Positions 16,635 through 24,052 of a stretch of DNA of 48,301 nt are shown here, piece after piece; the stretch's first letter is position 1; each line of letters begins with the position of its first letter. The DNA lies in assembly GCA_002307725.1 (NCBI GenBank), contig DBUB01000003.1, forward strand, positions 1 to 48,301, read 5' to 3'. The DNA is from Alphaproteobacteria bacterium UBA1301 (GTDB taxonomy: Bacteria > Pseudomonadota > Alphaproteobacteria > Micropepsales > Micropepsaceae). The notes beneath the pieces are model-generated. The model saw nothing but the letters and a program-made list of their open reading frames with translations, did no database searches and was not told the origin of the DNA. A program made the position numbers and the translations under genes.

Positions 16635-16663
16635 TTGCAGACAAGCGGGCTGAGTGGCATATT
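16635..16663 (+). promoter_or_regulatory. Sigma-70-type promoter for the small RNA candidate
   Basis: TTGCAG at 16635-16640 and CATATT at 16658-16663 are separated by exactly 17 bases. This places the likely transcription start at about 16669-16670, immediately before the first hairpin of the small RNA candidate. Confidence 0.55.
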
Positions 16664-16669
16664 GTTGCA

Positions 16670-16747
16670 ACGCGGTAGTTTCTACCGCGGCCCTTCCTGG
16701 GCGTTTCCTCCCTGAACTTGGCCGCTCCTCCGGGAGCGGCCTTTTTT
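16670..16747 (+). ncRNA. Candidate small RNA with exposed CCUCC motifs
   Basis: Between two minus-strand genes lies a compact plus-strand unit: a promoter, an 8-base-pair perfect hairpin at 16671-16689 with a TTT loop, a small hairpin at 16690-16702 whose loop is TTCCT, a linker with CCTCCC at 16707-16712 predicted unpaired, and a terminator hairpin with T-run. Together these give a transcript of about 78 nt. Pyrimidine-rich CCUCC motifs that can pair with Shine-Dalgarno sequences are a hallmark of several alphaproteobacterial trans-acting small RNAs. No protein with a ribosome site fits in it. Structure and signals are read by eye; expression and targets are unknown. Confidence 0.55.
16720..16747 (+). 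terminator. Intrinsic terminator of the small RNA candidate
   Basis: A perfect 9-base-pair GC stem (16720-16728 with 16733-16741), a 4-base loop and six T form a strong plus-strand terminator. Both flanking genes are on the minus strand, so it must end a separate plus-strand transcript. Confidence 0.85.
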
Positions 16748-16826
16748 CTTTCAGGGCCCCCATAACACGAAGATTGCGCTGACTCTGATAATGCTCAGCG
16801 AATACGCATGGCGCGATGAAAGGCAG

Positions 16827-17735
16827 TTATTCTGCCGCCAGCGACCGGCGCGGGCGCAGAAGCGAAATGTCGAAGCAGAGAATCTGGCGCAAGGCGGCGG
16901 TGATCCGGCCCTTGACCCCAGCGAAGGCTGCCGTCTTCTCGATCCGCGCTTCGTCGAGATAGAGGGCGCGATTGATCTCGATCTGTAGAGCATGCACGCC
17001 GGATTCGCGCCGGGCATAGAGGTGGGTGGTGTAGCCGCCGGCGTACGGTGCGTTGCGTGCGGTGGCGAAGCCGGCGCCGGCGAAGGCCCGTTCGACATGG
17101 CGGATCAGCGCCGGGTTCACGGAGGTACCATGACAATCGCCGAACACCATCTCAGGCACAGCCGGGACCGACGGCATCGAGTGACAATCAATCACCACGG
17201 CACAGCCGAACCGCGCCAAAGTTTCTTCCACCAGACCCGTCAGCGCCAGGTGATAGGGCCGGTAAAGCCGCGTCAGCCGCTGTACGGCGTCGTCGGCGGC
17301 AAGTTTGCCGCGATAGATGTCGACGCCGTCGCGTACCACCCGCGGAATAACGCCGAGCCCGGCTTGGACCCGCGGTCCCGGCACGTCGACCGCGAGGGGG
17401 AGCGGCGCATCGAACATGTCGGTATCGAGTTCACTGACGGCGCGGTTGGCATCGACATAGGCACGCGGGAATTCGGCAGCGATCAGCGGGCAGCCAAGCG
17501 CAGGCACCGCCTCGAACAGTTCATCGACAAAAGCATCCTCGGAACGGCGCAAGCCTTGCGGCGATAGGGCGCTCGCGGCGATAAACCCTGGCGGGTAGGT
17601 GCGGCCCGAATGGGGCGAGGCGAACACAAACGGCAGCCGCTGCACCGCCGGACGGCGCAAGCATGCTGGCCCCGCTTCCAACTGGGCCAGAATCGGATCG
17701 GCAACCGGATCGGCAGGTTTGTCGGGTGTGGTCAC
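16827..17735 (-). CDS. N-formylglutamate amidohydrolase family protein
   Basis: Zinc-dependent hydrolase family that removes the formyl group of N-formylglutamate, the last step of one histidine breakdown route. Signature segments are FASPHSGRTYP, VDANRAVSELD, VIDCHSMPS with the metal-binding His, and HALQIEINRALY. The GTG at 17735 gives 302 residues with a natural N-terminus; the frame also allows a TTG at 17771, and neither has a strong ribosome site. hutH lies about 3 kb away on the other strand, but hutU, hutI and hutF are not in the window, so a hut role is likely but not proven. Other family members act on related N-acyl amino acids. Confidence 0.85.
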   Translation of the reverse strand: MTTPDKPADPVADPILAQLEAGPACLRRPAVQRLPFVFASPHSGRTYPPGFIAASALSPQGLRRSEDAFVDELFEAVPALGCPLIAAEFPRAYVDANRAVSELDTDMFDAPLPLAVDVPGPRVQAGLGVIPRVVRDGVDIYRGKLAADDAVQRLTRLYRPYHLALTGLVEETLARFGCAVVIDCHSMPSVPAVPEMVFGDCHGTSVNPALIRHVERAFAGAGFATARNAPYAGGYTTHLYARRESGVHALQIEINRALYLDEARIEKTAAFAGVKGRITAALRQILCFDISLLRPRRSLAAE

Positions 17736-17824
17736 CGGCCAAGTGGACCACCAACACGGTGTGGCAATCAAGCGCTGCGGTCCCGGTTAAGGCCGATAAG
17801 GGGAAATGCTTGCTCCGCGCGCCG

Positions 17825-17839
17825 TTAACCGGCATTTAC
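17825..17839 (+). promoter_or_regulatory. Possible CtrA-type site upstream of cpdR
   Basis: TTAA-N7-TTAC matches the alphaproteobacterial CtrA consensus TTAA-N7-TTAA in all but one base. It lies between the divergent amidohydrolase and cpdR genes, about 104 bases before the cpdR start. CpdR controls CtrA proteolysis in Caulobacter, so feedback would make sense, but this is one pattern match. Confidence 0.35.
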
Positions 17840-17864
17840 GGAAAAGCGATTATAGGGTTTAGTT

Positions 17865-17917
17865 GAGAACGCTTCCCGAAGAGTGGGGACCGGTTTTCGG
17901 ACGAGAAGCGCAACCAA
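17865..17917. repeat. Family A intergenic palindrome, short form (copy 1)
   Basis: A GCTTCCCGAAGAGTGG arm and a GGTTTTCGGACGAGAAGCGC arm form an imperfect inverted repeat. Other copies are at 18311, 32014, 36525 and 43509. It lies 25 bases upstream of the cpdR start. This type of element is common in alphaproteobacterial genomes. Confidence 0.7.
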
Positions 17918-17942
17918 ACAAACGGCTCGGGCGAGGCGGCGT

Positions 17943-18302
17943 ATGGCGCACATCCTGTTGGTCGAAGATGATGAATCACTGCGCAAGTTTTTGGCGCTAG
18001 CGTTGACGCGCGCCGGCCACGACGTCATCGATTACGGCGATGGCCAGGAAGCCTGGTCCAATCTCCGGGAAAATATCTTCGATCTGCTCCTCACCGACAT
18101 TGTGATGCCCGGCATGGACGGCATCGAGCTGGCCAAGCGGGCTGCTGAGAAGAATGCCGCGATGAAGATCATGTTCATCACCGGTTTCGCCGCTGTGGCG
18201 CTACATCCGGCTTCCAACGCGCCCAAACAGGCCAAGGTCCTGTCCAAGCCCTTCCACCTGCGCGAAATTGTGGCGGAAGTCGAACGCATGATGGCCGCCT
18301 GA
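17943..18302 (+). CDS. cpdR: Single-domain response regulator CpdR
   Basis: CpdR is a receiver-only regulator that, when unphosphorylated, primes ClpXP to degrade cell-cycle and signalling proteins in Caulobacter and relatives. The 119-residue protein has acidic residues Asp9-Asp10, phosphoacceptor Asp52 in LLLTDIVMPGMDGIELAKRA, Thr in MFITGFAAVAL and Lys in VLSKPFHLREIV; the last two segments are characteristic of CpdR rather than CheY. No output domain follows. The ATG at 17943 has a GAGGCGG site; the longer open frame starts in repeat DNA. It is flanked on both sides by copies of the same palindromic element, and a possible CtrA site lies upstream. Confidence 0.9.
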   Translation: MAHILLVEDDESLRKFLALALTRAGHDVIDYGDGQEAWSNLRENIFDLLLTDIVMPGMDGIELAKRAAEKNAAMKIMFITGFAAVALHPASNAPKQAKVLSKPFHLREIVAEVERMMAA

Positions 18303-18310
18303 ATTCTTTG

Positions 18311-18408
18311 TTTGTCGCGCTTTCGGACGGAAAACGGCCCGGCGTGCTTTGCACGCCTACTCTTAAATAGCGCGCAACGCGCGCGGGCACTTTTCCTGAA
18401 AGCGCTCC
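18311..18408. repeat. Family A intergenic palindrome, long form (copy 2)
   Basis: Starting 8 bases after the cpdR stop, this 98-base element is the reverse complement of the one at 32014-32108, with only scattered differences. The outer arms match the short copies; between them are two further hairpins, GCGTGCTTTGCACGC and GCGCGCAACGCGCGC. The remaining 215 bases up to the next tonB (18409-18623) hold no gene that I can support and presumably carry that gene's promoter. Confidence 0.8.
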
Positions 18409-18623
18409 TGGCGCTGGTCAGCCAATCCCGCTTGAAATATCCCATCGCGTCTGACGCGAAACGGACTCGCCTTTGACGCGAGCCCGCCGCAATCACTCCC
18501 CAATCCGGCCGCGGAGCGCGCGCAGCCTTTTGTCGTTCCGGCGAGAGAAACTCGCCTCTTGCGAGACTCCCGTCAGGACCGTCAGAGGGCCCTTGAGGCT
18601 CTTCATGATTGGGGGAGGCAAGC

Positions 18624-19247
18624 ATGCAACACACCGTACAAGCCGCAATGACTCAGGGACGCTTTTCCAGGCGTGCCGTGGGTCTCTTGTTCGCCGGATT
18701 GTTACAGGCCGGCTTCGTTTGGGCCTTGGTGGTCGGGTTGGACATCAAAGGCATCCAGGATTTCGTGAAGCCAATCGAGACGTTCTTTCCTAAAGACCAA
18801 GCCAAACCGCAGACCCCGCCGCCAGTGGAACCGCAGCAGCAACAGCCGGACCGGGTTTTCGTGCCCCAGCCCGACCTGCCGCTGATCGACGCCGGTCCGC
18901 GCGACACTGGGCTCACCAGCGACACAAGGCCGACGCCGCAGCCGACCAGCAGCCCGGCCGATCGTGGGCCGGTCAGTCTGATGGCGACCCATACCATCCC
19001 GCCCTATCCGGCCATGGACATCCGGCTGGGGAATGAGGGAACCGTGCTCCTGCGGTTGATTGTCGGGCCGGATGGTCGAGTTGTGGAGGCCCACGTGATC
19101 CGCACCAGCGGCTTCGCGAGCCTTGACCGGGCGGCCCAGGCCTGGGTGATCGGTCACTGGCGCTACCAGCCCGCGGTCCGGGGTGGCGGGGCGGCGGCGA
19201 GTGCCGTCGATGTCGCGGTAAAGTTCAGCCTGAAAAACGCCGGCTGA
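18624..19247 (+). CDS. tonB: Energy transducer TonB (second copy)
   Basis: A 207-residue TonB: short cytoplasmic tail, a membrane helix at about 20-40 (AVGLLFAGLLQAGFVWALVV), a proline/glutamine-rich spacer at about 60-125 with an acidic-basic mix, and a C-terminal domain from about 130 with the family motif IPPYPAMDIRLGNEGTVLLR and a GHWRYQPA near the end. The open frame begins at a TTG, but the ATG at 18624 has a perfect GGGGGAGG site. It lacks the two cysteines shared by the other TonB proteins in the window. No exbB or exbD is adjacent, so it probably draws on the ExbBD at 4-6 kb or another set. It is followed 48 bases later by tRNA-Val. Confidence 0.9.
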   Translation: MQHTVQAAMTQGRFSRRAVGLLFAGLLQAGFVWALVVGLDIKGIQDFVKPIETFFPKDQAKPQTPPPVEPQQQQPDRVFVPQPDLPLIDAGPRDTGLTSDTRPTPQPTSSPADRGPVSLMATHTIPPYPAMDIRLGNEGTVLLRLIVGPDGRVVEAHVIRTSGFASLDRAAQAWVIGHWRYQPAVRGGGAAASAVDVAVKFSLKNAG

Positions 19248-19248
19248 C

Positions 19249-19278
19249 TTGCTTTGCCCGCCGGGCGGAGGTTATACA
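19249..19278 (+). promoter_or_regulatory. Promoter of tRNA-Val
   Basis: TTGCTT at 19249-19254 and TATACA at 19273-19278 are 18 bases apart, placing a transcription start about 10 bases before the tRNA. A GC-rich palindrome fills the spacer. Confidence 0.45.
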
Positions 19279-19294
19279 CCCAGCCCCGTCTGGC

Positions 19295-19369
19295 GGGCGG
19301 TTAGCTCAGCGGGAGAGCACTACCTTGACATGGTAGGGGTCACAGGTTCGATCCCTGTACCGCCCACCA
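19295..19369 (+). tRNA. tRNA-Val(GAC)
   Basis: The 75-nt gene folds as a tRNA: 7-base-pair acceptor (GGGCGGT with ACCGCCC), D arm TTAGCTCAGCGGGAGAGC, anticodon stem CTACC/GGTAG with loop TTGACAT (anticodon GAC, valine), T arm with GGTTCGATCC, and an encoded CCA end. It decodes GUC and GUU. Confidence 0.97.
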
Positions 19370-19426
19370 CCCTACGCTAAAGCTTCGGGTGGCAGGCCAC
19401 TTCTCATACCGGGCTATATCAGGACT

Positions 19427-20407
19427 TTAGGGGCTCTGGCGGGCTTTGTCCGCCCGTTCGCCATAGTGCTGCGCCAGCACGGCGCAGACCATCAACTGCA
19501 TCTGGTGGAACAGCATCAGCGGCAGGATCATGGGTCCGAGCAGCGCCGGCGGAAACAGCACGCCCGCCATCGGTACGCCGGATGCCAGACTCTTCTTCGA
19601 GCCGCAGAACACCACCGCTATCTCGTCCGCCGTGGACAGACCCGCCCGCCGCGCGCTCCACGTGGTGAAGACCAGCGCCAGCGCCAGGATCACACCATTG
19701 AGCCCGACGGTGATGGCCAGATCGGTCAGGCTGTAACGAGTCCACAAGCCTTCGATCACCGCCGCGCTGAAGGCGGTATAGACGACCAGCAGGATGGTCC
19801 CCCGGTCCACCTTGCCGACGACCTCCTTGTAGCGGGTGAGGAATGCTGCCGTCAGCGGTCGCGACAGATGGCCGAACACGAAGGGCAACAGAAGCTGCAG
19901 CATAATTGCGCCCAGCGCGTCGAGGGAGAATCCCCCCGCTGGCCCGCGTAGCAAAAGCAATCCCACCAGCACTGGGGTCACGAAAATTCCCAGCACATTG
20001 GAGGCCGAGGCGCTGCACACCGCCGCCGGAACATTGCCGCGCGCGATCGAGGTGAACGCGATCGAAGATTGCACCGTGGAGGGCAACAGGCAGAGAAACA
20101 GCAGGCCGTCGGCGATCACCGGATTGAGCCAGCCGTGGCTCACCGCCCGCAGCGTGAGCCCCACCGCCGGAAAGAAGATAAAGGTCGCCGCCAGCGCCAG
20201 GGCATGAATGCGCCAGGCTCCGATCCCTGCCAGGATTGCTTGCCGCGACAGTCGCGCGCCGTGGAGAAAGAAGAGCAGAGCGATGCCGCCATCGGTGACG
20301 CCTGCCATCACTTTGGCGAACTGCCCCGCGCACGGCAGCACGCTTGCCAGCGCCACGGTGGCCAGAAGGGCGATCAGAAAGGGATCGAGGCGCAGGAGCT
20401 TGGACAT
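19427..20407 (-). CDS. SBF-type (YfeH-like) Na+-dependent transporter family membrane protein
   Basis: A 326-residue protein with about nine to ten membrane helices and the features of the bile acid:sodium symporter-like DUF4137/YfeH group: ALLFFLHGARLSRQAI early, CLLPSTVQSSIAFT in the first core motif and VFCGSKKSLASGVPMAGVLF in the second. These motifs line the two crossing helices of the transport core. The substrate is not known; YfeH-type proteins are usually annotated only as putative Na+-dependent transporters. The ATG at 20407 is preferred to a GTG two codons earlier. It converges with tRNA-Val and diverges from hutH. Confidence 0.85.
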   Translation of the reverse strand: MSKLLRLDPFLIALLATVALASVLPCAGQFAKVMAGVTDGGIALLFFLHGARLSRQAILAGIGAWRIHALALAATFIFFPAVGLTLRAVSHGWLNPVIADGLLFLCLLPSTVQSSIAFTSIARGNVPAAVCSASASNVLGIFVTPVLVGLLLLRGPAGGFSLDALGAIMLQLLLPFVFGHLSRPLTAAFLTRYKEVVGKVDRGTILLVVYTAFSAAVIEGLWTRYSLTDLAITVGLNGVILALALVFTTWSARRAGLSTADEIAVVFCGSKKSLASGVPMAGVLFPPALLGPMILPLMLFHQMQLMVCAVLAQHYGERADKARQSP

Positions 20408-20676
20408 TGCCACCAGTTTTTATTGGTGGCGGCCCACCTTGGCAAATCCTTGCCAAAGGACGGTCTGTCCGATTCGCGCGCCCGCCCACGAACGTGCCAG
20501 CGCATCTTTTATCCCGCCGGAGCGGTTTCGAACCCAGGCACGGCAGAAAGCCGCTTCGCCGGGAACGGGTGTTCTGCAGCCCGGGAATACCGGCTATCTG
20601 TCCCCAGCTTCGGCCTCGTTTCCGCTCCGCCAATCTGCAATCGTCCGTCCGCCTAATGCTGCTGGAGAATCGCGCC

Positions 20677-22188
20677 ATGAAAATCGGCGAGCCGCTGAAT
20701 TTGAACGCCTTGCGCGGCGTTTATGAAGTCGCCCCTAAGCTCGAATTCAGCCTCGAGGCGTTGGCGCGCATCGACCGCGGCGCCCAGGCCATCGCCGATG
20801 TGATCGCGTCGGGCGCCACCGTCTACGGCGTCAATACCGGCTTCGGTCTTCTCGCCAATACGGAAATCCCGAAGGACGATCTCGTCGCCTTGCAGCGCAA
20901 TCTGGTGCTCAGCCATTGCTGCGGCGTCGGCCCCCATCTGCCCGACGAGATCGTGCGGCTGATCCTGATGCTGAAGATCGCTTCGCTGTCGCGCGGCGCG
21001 TCAGGGGTGAAGCGCGAGACGGTGGCAGCGCTGGCGCGTCTTTTAGAGGCCGAGGTCTATCCCTGCATACCGTGCAAGGGCTCGGTTGGCGCCTCCGGCG
21101 ATCTGGCGCCGCTGGCGCATATGTCGGGCGTGCTCCTCGGCATCGGCGCGGCGCGGGTCGGCGGCAAAGAAGTCTCCGCGAAGGAGGCATTGGCGAAAGC
21201 GGGTTTGCAGCCGATCGTCTTGGGGCCCAAGGAAGGTCTCGCCCTCCTCAACGGCACCCAGGTTTCCACCGCGCTCGCGCTCGCCGGATTGTTCGAGACC
21301 GAAAAAGTCTTCACCGCCGCGATTGTCGCCGGTGCGATGTCGACCGACGCCTTCAAAGGCTCCGACACCCCGTTCGATGCCCGTATCCATGCCTTGCGCG
21401 GCCAGCCGGGGCAGATCGCGGTCGCAACGATGCTGCGCGCGTTGATGCAGGGTTCCGAAATCCGCGAGTCCCATCGCGCCCCTGGCGATGACGGCAAGGT
21501 GCAGGATCCTTATTCCTTCCGCTGCCAGCCGCAGGTGATGGGGGCTTTGCTCGATGTGCTGCGCGCCGCTGCCACGACGCTGCAAATCGAGGCCTCGGGC
21601 GTCACCGATAACCCGCTGGTGCTCGACGACGGCTCGGTGGTGTCGGGCGGCAATTTCCACGCCGAACCGGTAGCGCTCGCCGCCGATCAGATTGCGCTCG
21701 GCCTGTGCGAGATCGGCAATATCTCTGAGCGGCGCACCGCCATTCTGGTCGATCCCAAGATGAGCGGCCTGCCGGCGTTTTTGGTGAAAGAGTCCGGCCT
21801 CAATTCCGGTTTCATGATCGCACAAGTGACCGCCGCCGCGCTGGTCGCCGAGAACCGCATGCATTCCCATCCGGCATCGGTCGATACCGTGCCGACCAGT
21901 GCGGGTCAGGAAGATCACGTCTCGATGGCGACCCATGGCGCCCGCCGCCTGCTCGACATGGCCGAGAACGCCGCCAGTGTGGTGGCGATCGAACTGCTCG
22001 CCGCCTGTCAGGGCCTCGACTTCCGCCGTCCGTTGCGCAGCTCGGCGCCGCTCGAACGCGCCGCCCAGGAAATCCGCGCTTTGGTGCGCCCCTACGAACG
22101 CGACCGCTATTTTGCTCCCGACATCGAAGCCATCACCCGCCATGTGCGGCTCGGTTCGTTCCGCGGCTTGGTGGGGGAGATTTTTTAG
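20677..22188 (+). CDS. hutH: Histidine ammonia-lyase
   Basis: Converts L-histidine to trans-urocanate and ammonia, the first step of histidine degradation. The 503-residue protein has Tyr50 in YGVNTGFG, the histidine-specific Ser-His pair at 79-80 in VLSHCCGVG, and the Ala139-Ser140-Gly141 triad in GSVGASGDLAPLAHMS that cyclises into the MIO cofactor. VSGGNFHAEPVALAAD and SAGQEDHVSMAT are further family signatures. The ATG at 20677 has a GGAG site; an in-frame ATG at 20656 and a longer open frame are less likely. The 269 bases upstream (20408-20676) hold no other gene. hutU and hutI are not in the window. Confidence 0.95.
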   Translation: MKIGEPLNLNALRGVYEVAPKLEFSLEALARIDRGAQAIADVIASGATVYGVNTGFGLLANTEIPKDDLVALQRNLVLSHCCGVGPHLPDEIVRLILMLKIASLSRGASGVKRETVAALARLLEAEVYPCIPCKGSVGASGDLAPLAHMSGVLLGIGAARVGGKEVSAKEALAKAGLQPIVLGPKEGLALLNGTQVSTALALAGLFETEKVFTAAIVAGAMSTDAFKGSDTPFDARIHALRGQPGQIAVATMLRALMQGSEIRESHRAPGDDGKVQDPYSFRCQPQVMGALLDVLRAAATTLQIEASGVTDNPLVLDDGSVVSGGNFHAEPVALAADQIALGLCEIGNISERRTAILVDPKMSGLPAFLVKESGLNSGFMIAQVTAAALVAENRMHSHPASVDTVPTSAGQEDHVSMATHGARRLLDMAENAASVVAIELLAACQGLDFRRPLRSSAPLERAAQEIRALVRPYERDRYFAPDIEAITRHVRLGSFRGLVGEIF

Positions 22189-22278
22189 AACTTCTGGCTC
22201 AGCGTGATCGGCATGAATCGCGGCTTGGCCGAAAGGATGTAGGGCTGGCAGCAGCAGATTTGCGTCGTGCAACAGGCG

Positions 22279-22968
22279 TCACGGTTGCGGGGTTTGTTGC
22301 TTGGATTTGTCAGTCTCGGTGGCGAACCAGCCGAGCGGATCATACCAGTGATGACCCTTAGCGTCGCCCGAGGCGTCGGCGGCGGTCGCGGGTTCTTCCA
22401 GTTTCTTGTCTTCTTTTTTTTCTTCGGGCTTGGCGGCCGCATCCGGCTTGGCGTCGGTCGCCTTGGGCAGCACCCATTTGACCGATGCGCCCGAATCCAC
22501 TTCGGCGAGCGCGCCGTCCTTGATCGCCGGACGGTAATGCCAGTTGCCGACGCACTTCACCGCCGCCTCGTCGAGGCGCTGGGAGCCGCTCGAGGTCACG
22601 ACTTTGATCGACTCGACCGTGCCGTCGGTCAGGATCTTGAACGCGAGTTTGGTGTTGCCTTCCTCGCCCTTGATGACGGAATCGGCCGGGTAAAATTCCA
22701 CACCGCAGACGTGCGGCTTGTCCTTCGGAGTTGAGGCGGGCTGCGACCGCAGCACCGGCTTTTCCACCGTCTCTTTGACGATCCTGGTGATGACCGGCGG
22801 TTCCTTGGTGTGACCCGCCATCTTGACGCCAAAGTCCCACATGAACAGCAGCGAGGACCCGGTCGCGATCACGCCAGCCACCAGCACCGCCCACAAATGG
22901 CCCCGGAAGCGCTCGCTGCAGAACAGCCCCGACGACACCACAAAGATGAGGAACTCGATAATGATCAT
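22279..22968 (-). CDS. TonB-like protein with a C-terminal extension (third copy)
   Basis: The 229-residue protein contains a TonB C-terminal fold at about 84-170: KPHVCGVEFYP, a GNTKLAFKILTDGTVESIKVV hairpin and the SGSQRLDEAAVKC helix, then VKWVLP. It is close in this region to the first TonB, including the paired cysteines (Cys88, Cys139). The rest is unusual: two hydrophobic segments (1-17 and 24-45), almost no proline-rich spacer, and a charged Lys/Glu/Ala/Pro tail of about 60 residues after the TonB fold. The start ATG at 22968 has an AGGG site. It converges with hutH and diverges from the metallo-beta-lactamase gene. It may be a TonB variant or an envelope protein that reuses the fold. 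Confidence 0.75.
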   Translation of the reverse strand: MIIIEFLIFVVSSGLFCSERFRGHLWAVLVAGVIATGSSLLFMWDFGVKMAGHTKEPPVITRIVKETVEKPVLRSQPASTPKDKPHVCGVEFYPADSVIKGEEGNTKLAFKILTDGTVESIKVVTSSGSQRLDEAAVKCVGNWHYRPAIKDGALAEVDSGASVKWVLPKATDAKPDAAAKPEEKKEDKKLEEPATAADASGDAKGHHWYDPLGWFATETDKSKQQTPQP

Positions 22969-23107
22969 GCTAAACCCTAGGCCTCAAACCTAGCTGCCTG
23001 CGCGCTCTGCCGCAGCCGCGCATTTTGCCTCTCCTGATCGTGACGGCGGCGTTTACGCGCCCCGCTTGCACATGTCTTGGTACACATCTTGGCCTTGGAG
23101 GATTTCC

Positions 23108-24052
23108 ATGTTCACTGCCACACTTCGCCGCTTGATCGTGCCGATGGCCGCCCTGCTGTTCCTGGCGGCTGCCCCGCCGCCGGTCAAGACGCAAAGTCCC
23201 GGTTTCACCCGGATGGCGGTCGGCGGGTTCGAAGTAACTGCCCTTCATGACGGAATTTTGCGCCTCGGACCTCAGCTCTTGCATGGGATCGATCCTGGCG
23301 CCGTGTCGCCGCTCTTGGCGCGTGAATTTGCCGACACCAACGAGAAAGGTGTCGCGACATCGCTCAACGCCTACCTCGTCAACACCGGCGAGCACCTGAT
23401 TCTGGTCGATACCGGCATGGGGTCCTGCGGTGGCCCGGCGACCGGTCATGTGATCGAAAACCTCAAGGCGGCGGGCTACCGCCCTGAAGATGTCGACGTT
23501 GTCCTGATCACCCACATGCACGGCGATCACGTTTGCGGCCTTTCGCAGGACGGCGTTCGGCTGTTCCCCAAAGCCACGGTCTATGCCGCCGATGCGGAAA
23601 TCACTTATTGGTTTGCTCCGGCAAGCGGCACCGACGCCTTGTCCCAGTACCGGGGACAAGTGCGCCAGGCTCTGGCGCCGCTGCAGTCGTTGCACGTTTT
23701 GAAAGGCTTCAAGCCGGGCGCGGTTCTGTTCCCGGGGGTTACGGCGCTGGACACCCACGGCCATACGCCGGGCCACACTTCTTATCTCTTCCAATCGGCG
23801 GGACAGAGTTTTCTCGTACTCGGCGACATCGTCCATTTCCATGCGGTGCAGTTCGCCCATCCCGAGGCCACGATGGCGTTTGACGGCGATGAGCCCGCAG
23901 CGCGTCAGACCCGCAAAATATTGTTCGACCGCGTCGCCAAAGAAGGCTGGCGGATCGGCGGCGCCCATCTGCCATTCCCCGGCATCGGCCATGTGCGCAA
24001 GGACGGGGACGCCTACGCCTATGTGCCGGTGGAATACGCGCCACTGCCATAA
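23108..24052 (+). CDS. Secreted MBL-fold metallohydrolase
   Basis: A 314-residue protein with a signal peptide (MFTATLRRLIVPMAALLFLAAA) and a complete metallo-beta-lactamase fold: NAYLVNTGEHLILVDTGMG, the metal motif THMHGDHVCG, HGHTPGHTSY, LGDIVHFHAVQF and a final GGAHLPFPG. The full set of zinc-ligand histidines and the bridging aspartate are present. The layout is that of lactonase/AHL-type and related subfamilies rather than class B beta-lactamases, but the substrate cannot be named. The ATG at 23108 has a GGAGG site 7 bases upstream; the open frame begins 42 bases earlier without one. Confidence 0.88.
   Translation: MFTATLRRLIVPMAALLFLAAAPPPVKTQSPGFTRMAVGGFEVTALHDGILRLGPQLLHGIDPGAVSPLLAREFADTNEKGVATSLNAYLVNTGEHLILVDTGMGSCGGPATGHVIENLKAAGYRPEDVDVVLITHMHGDHVCGLSQDGVRLFPKATVYAADAEITYWFAPASGTDALSQYRGQVRQALAPLQSLHVLKGFKPGAVLFPGVTALDTHGHTPGHTSYLFQSAGQSFLVLGDIVHFHAVQFAHPEATMAFDGDEPAARQTRKILFDRVAKEGWRIGGAHLPFPGIGHVRKDGDAYAYVPVEYAPLP

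Noticed and set aside
16482..16715. 77-codon plus-strand open frame over the small RNA region
   Set aside because: No ribosome site, composition not protein-like, and promoter, hairpins and terminator explain the segment better.
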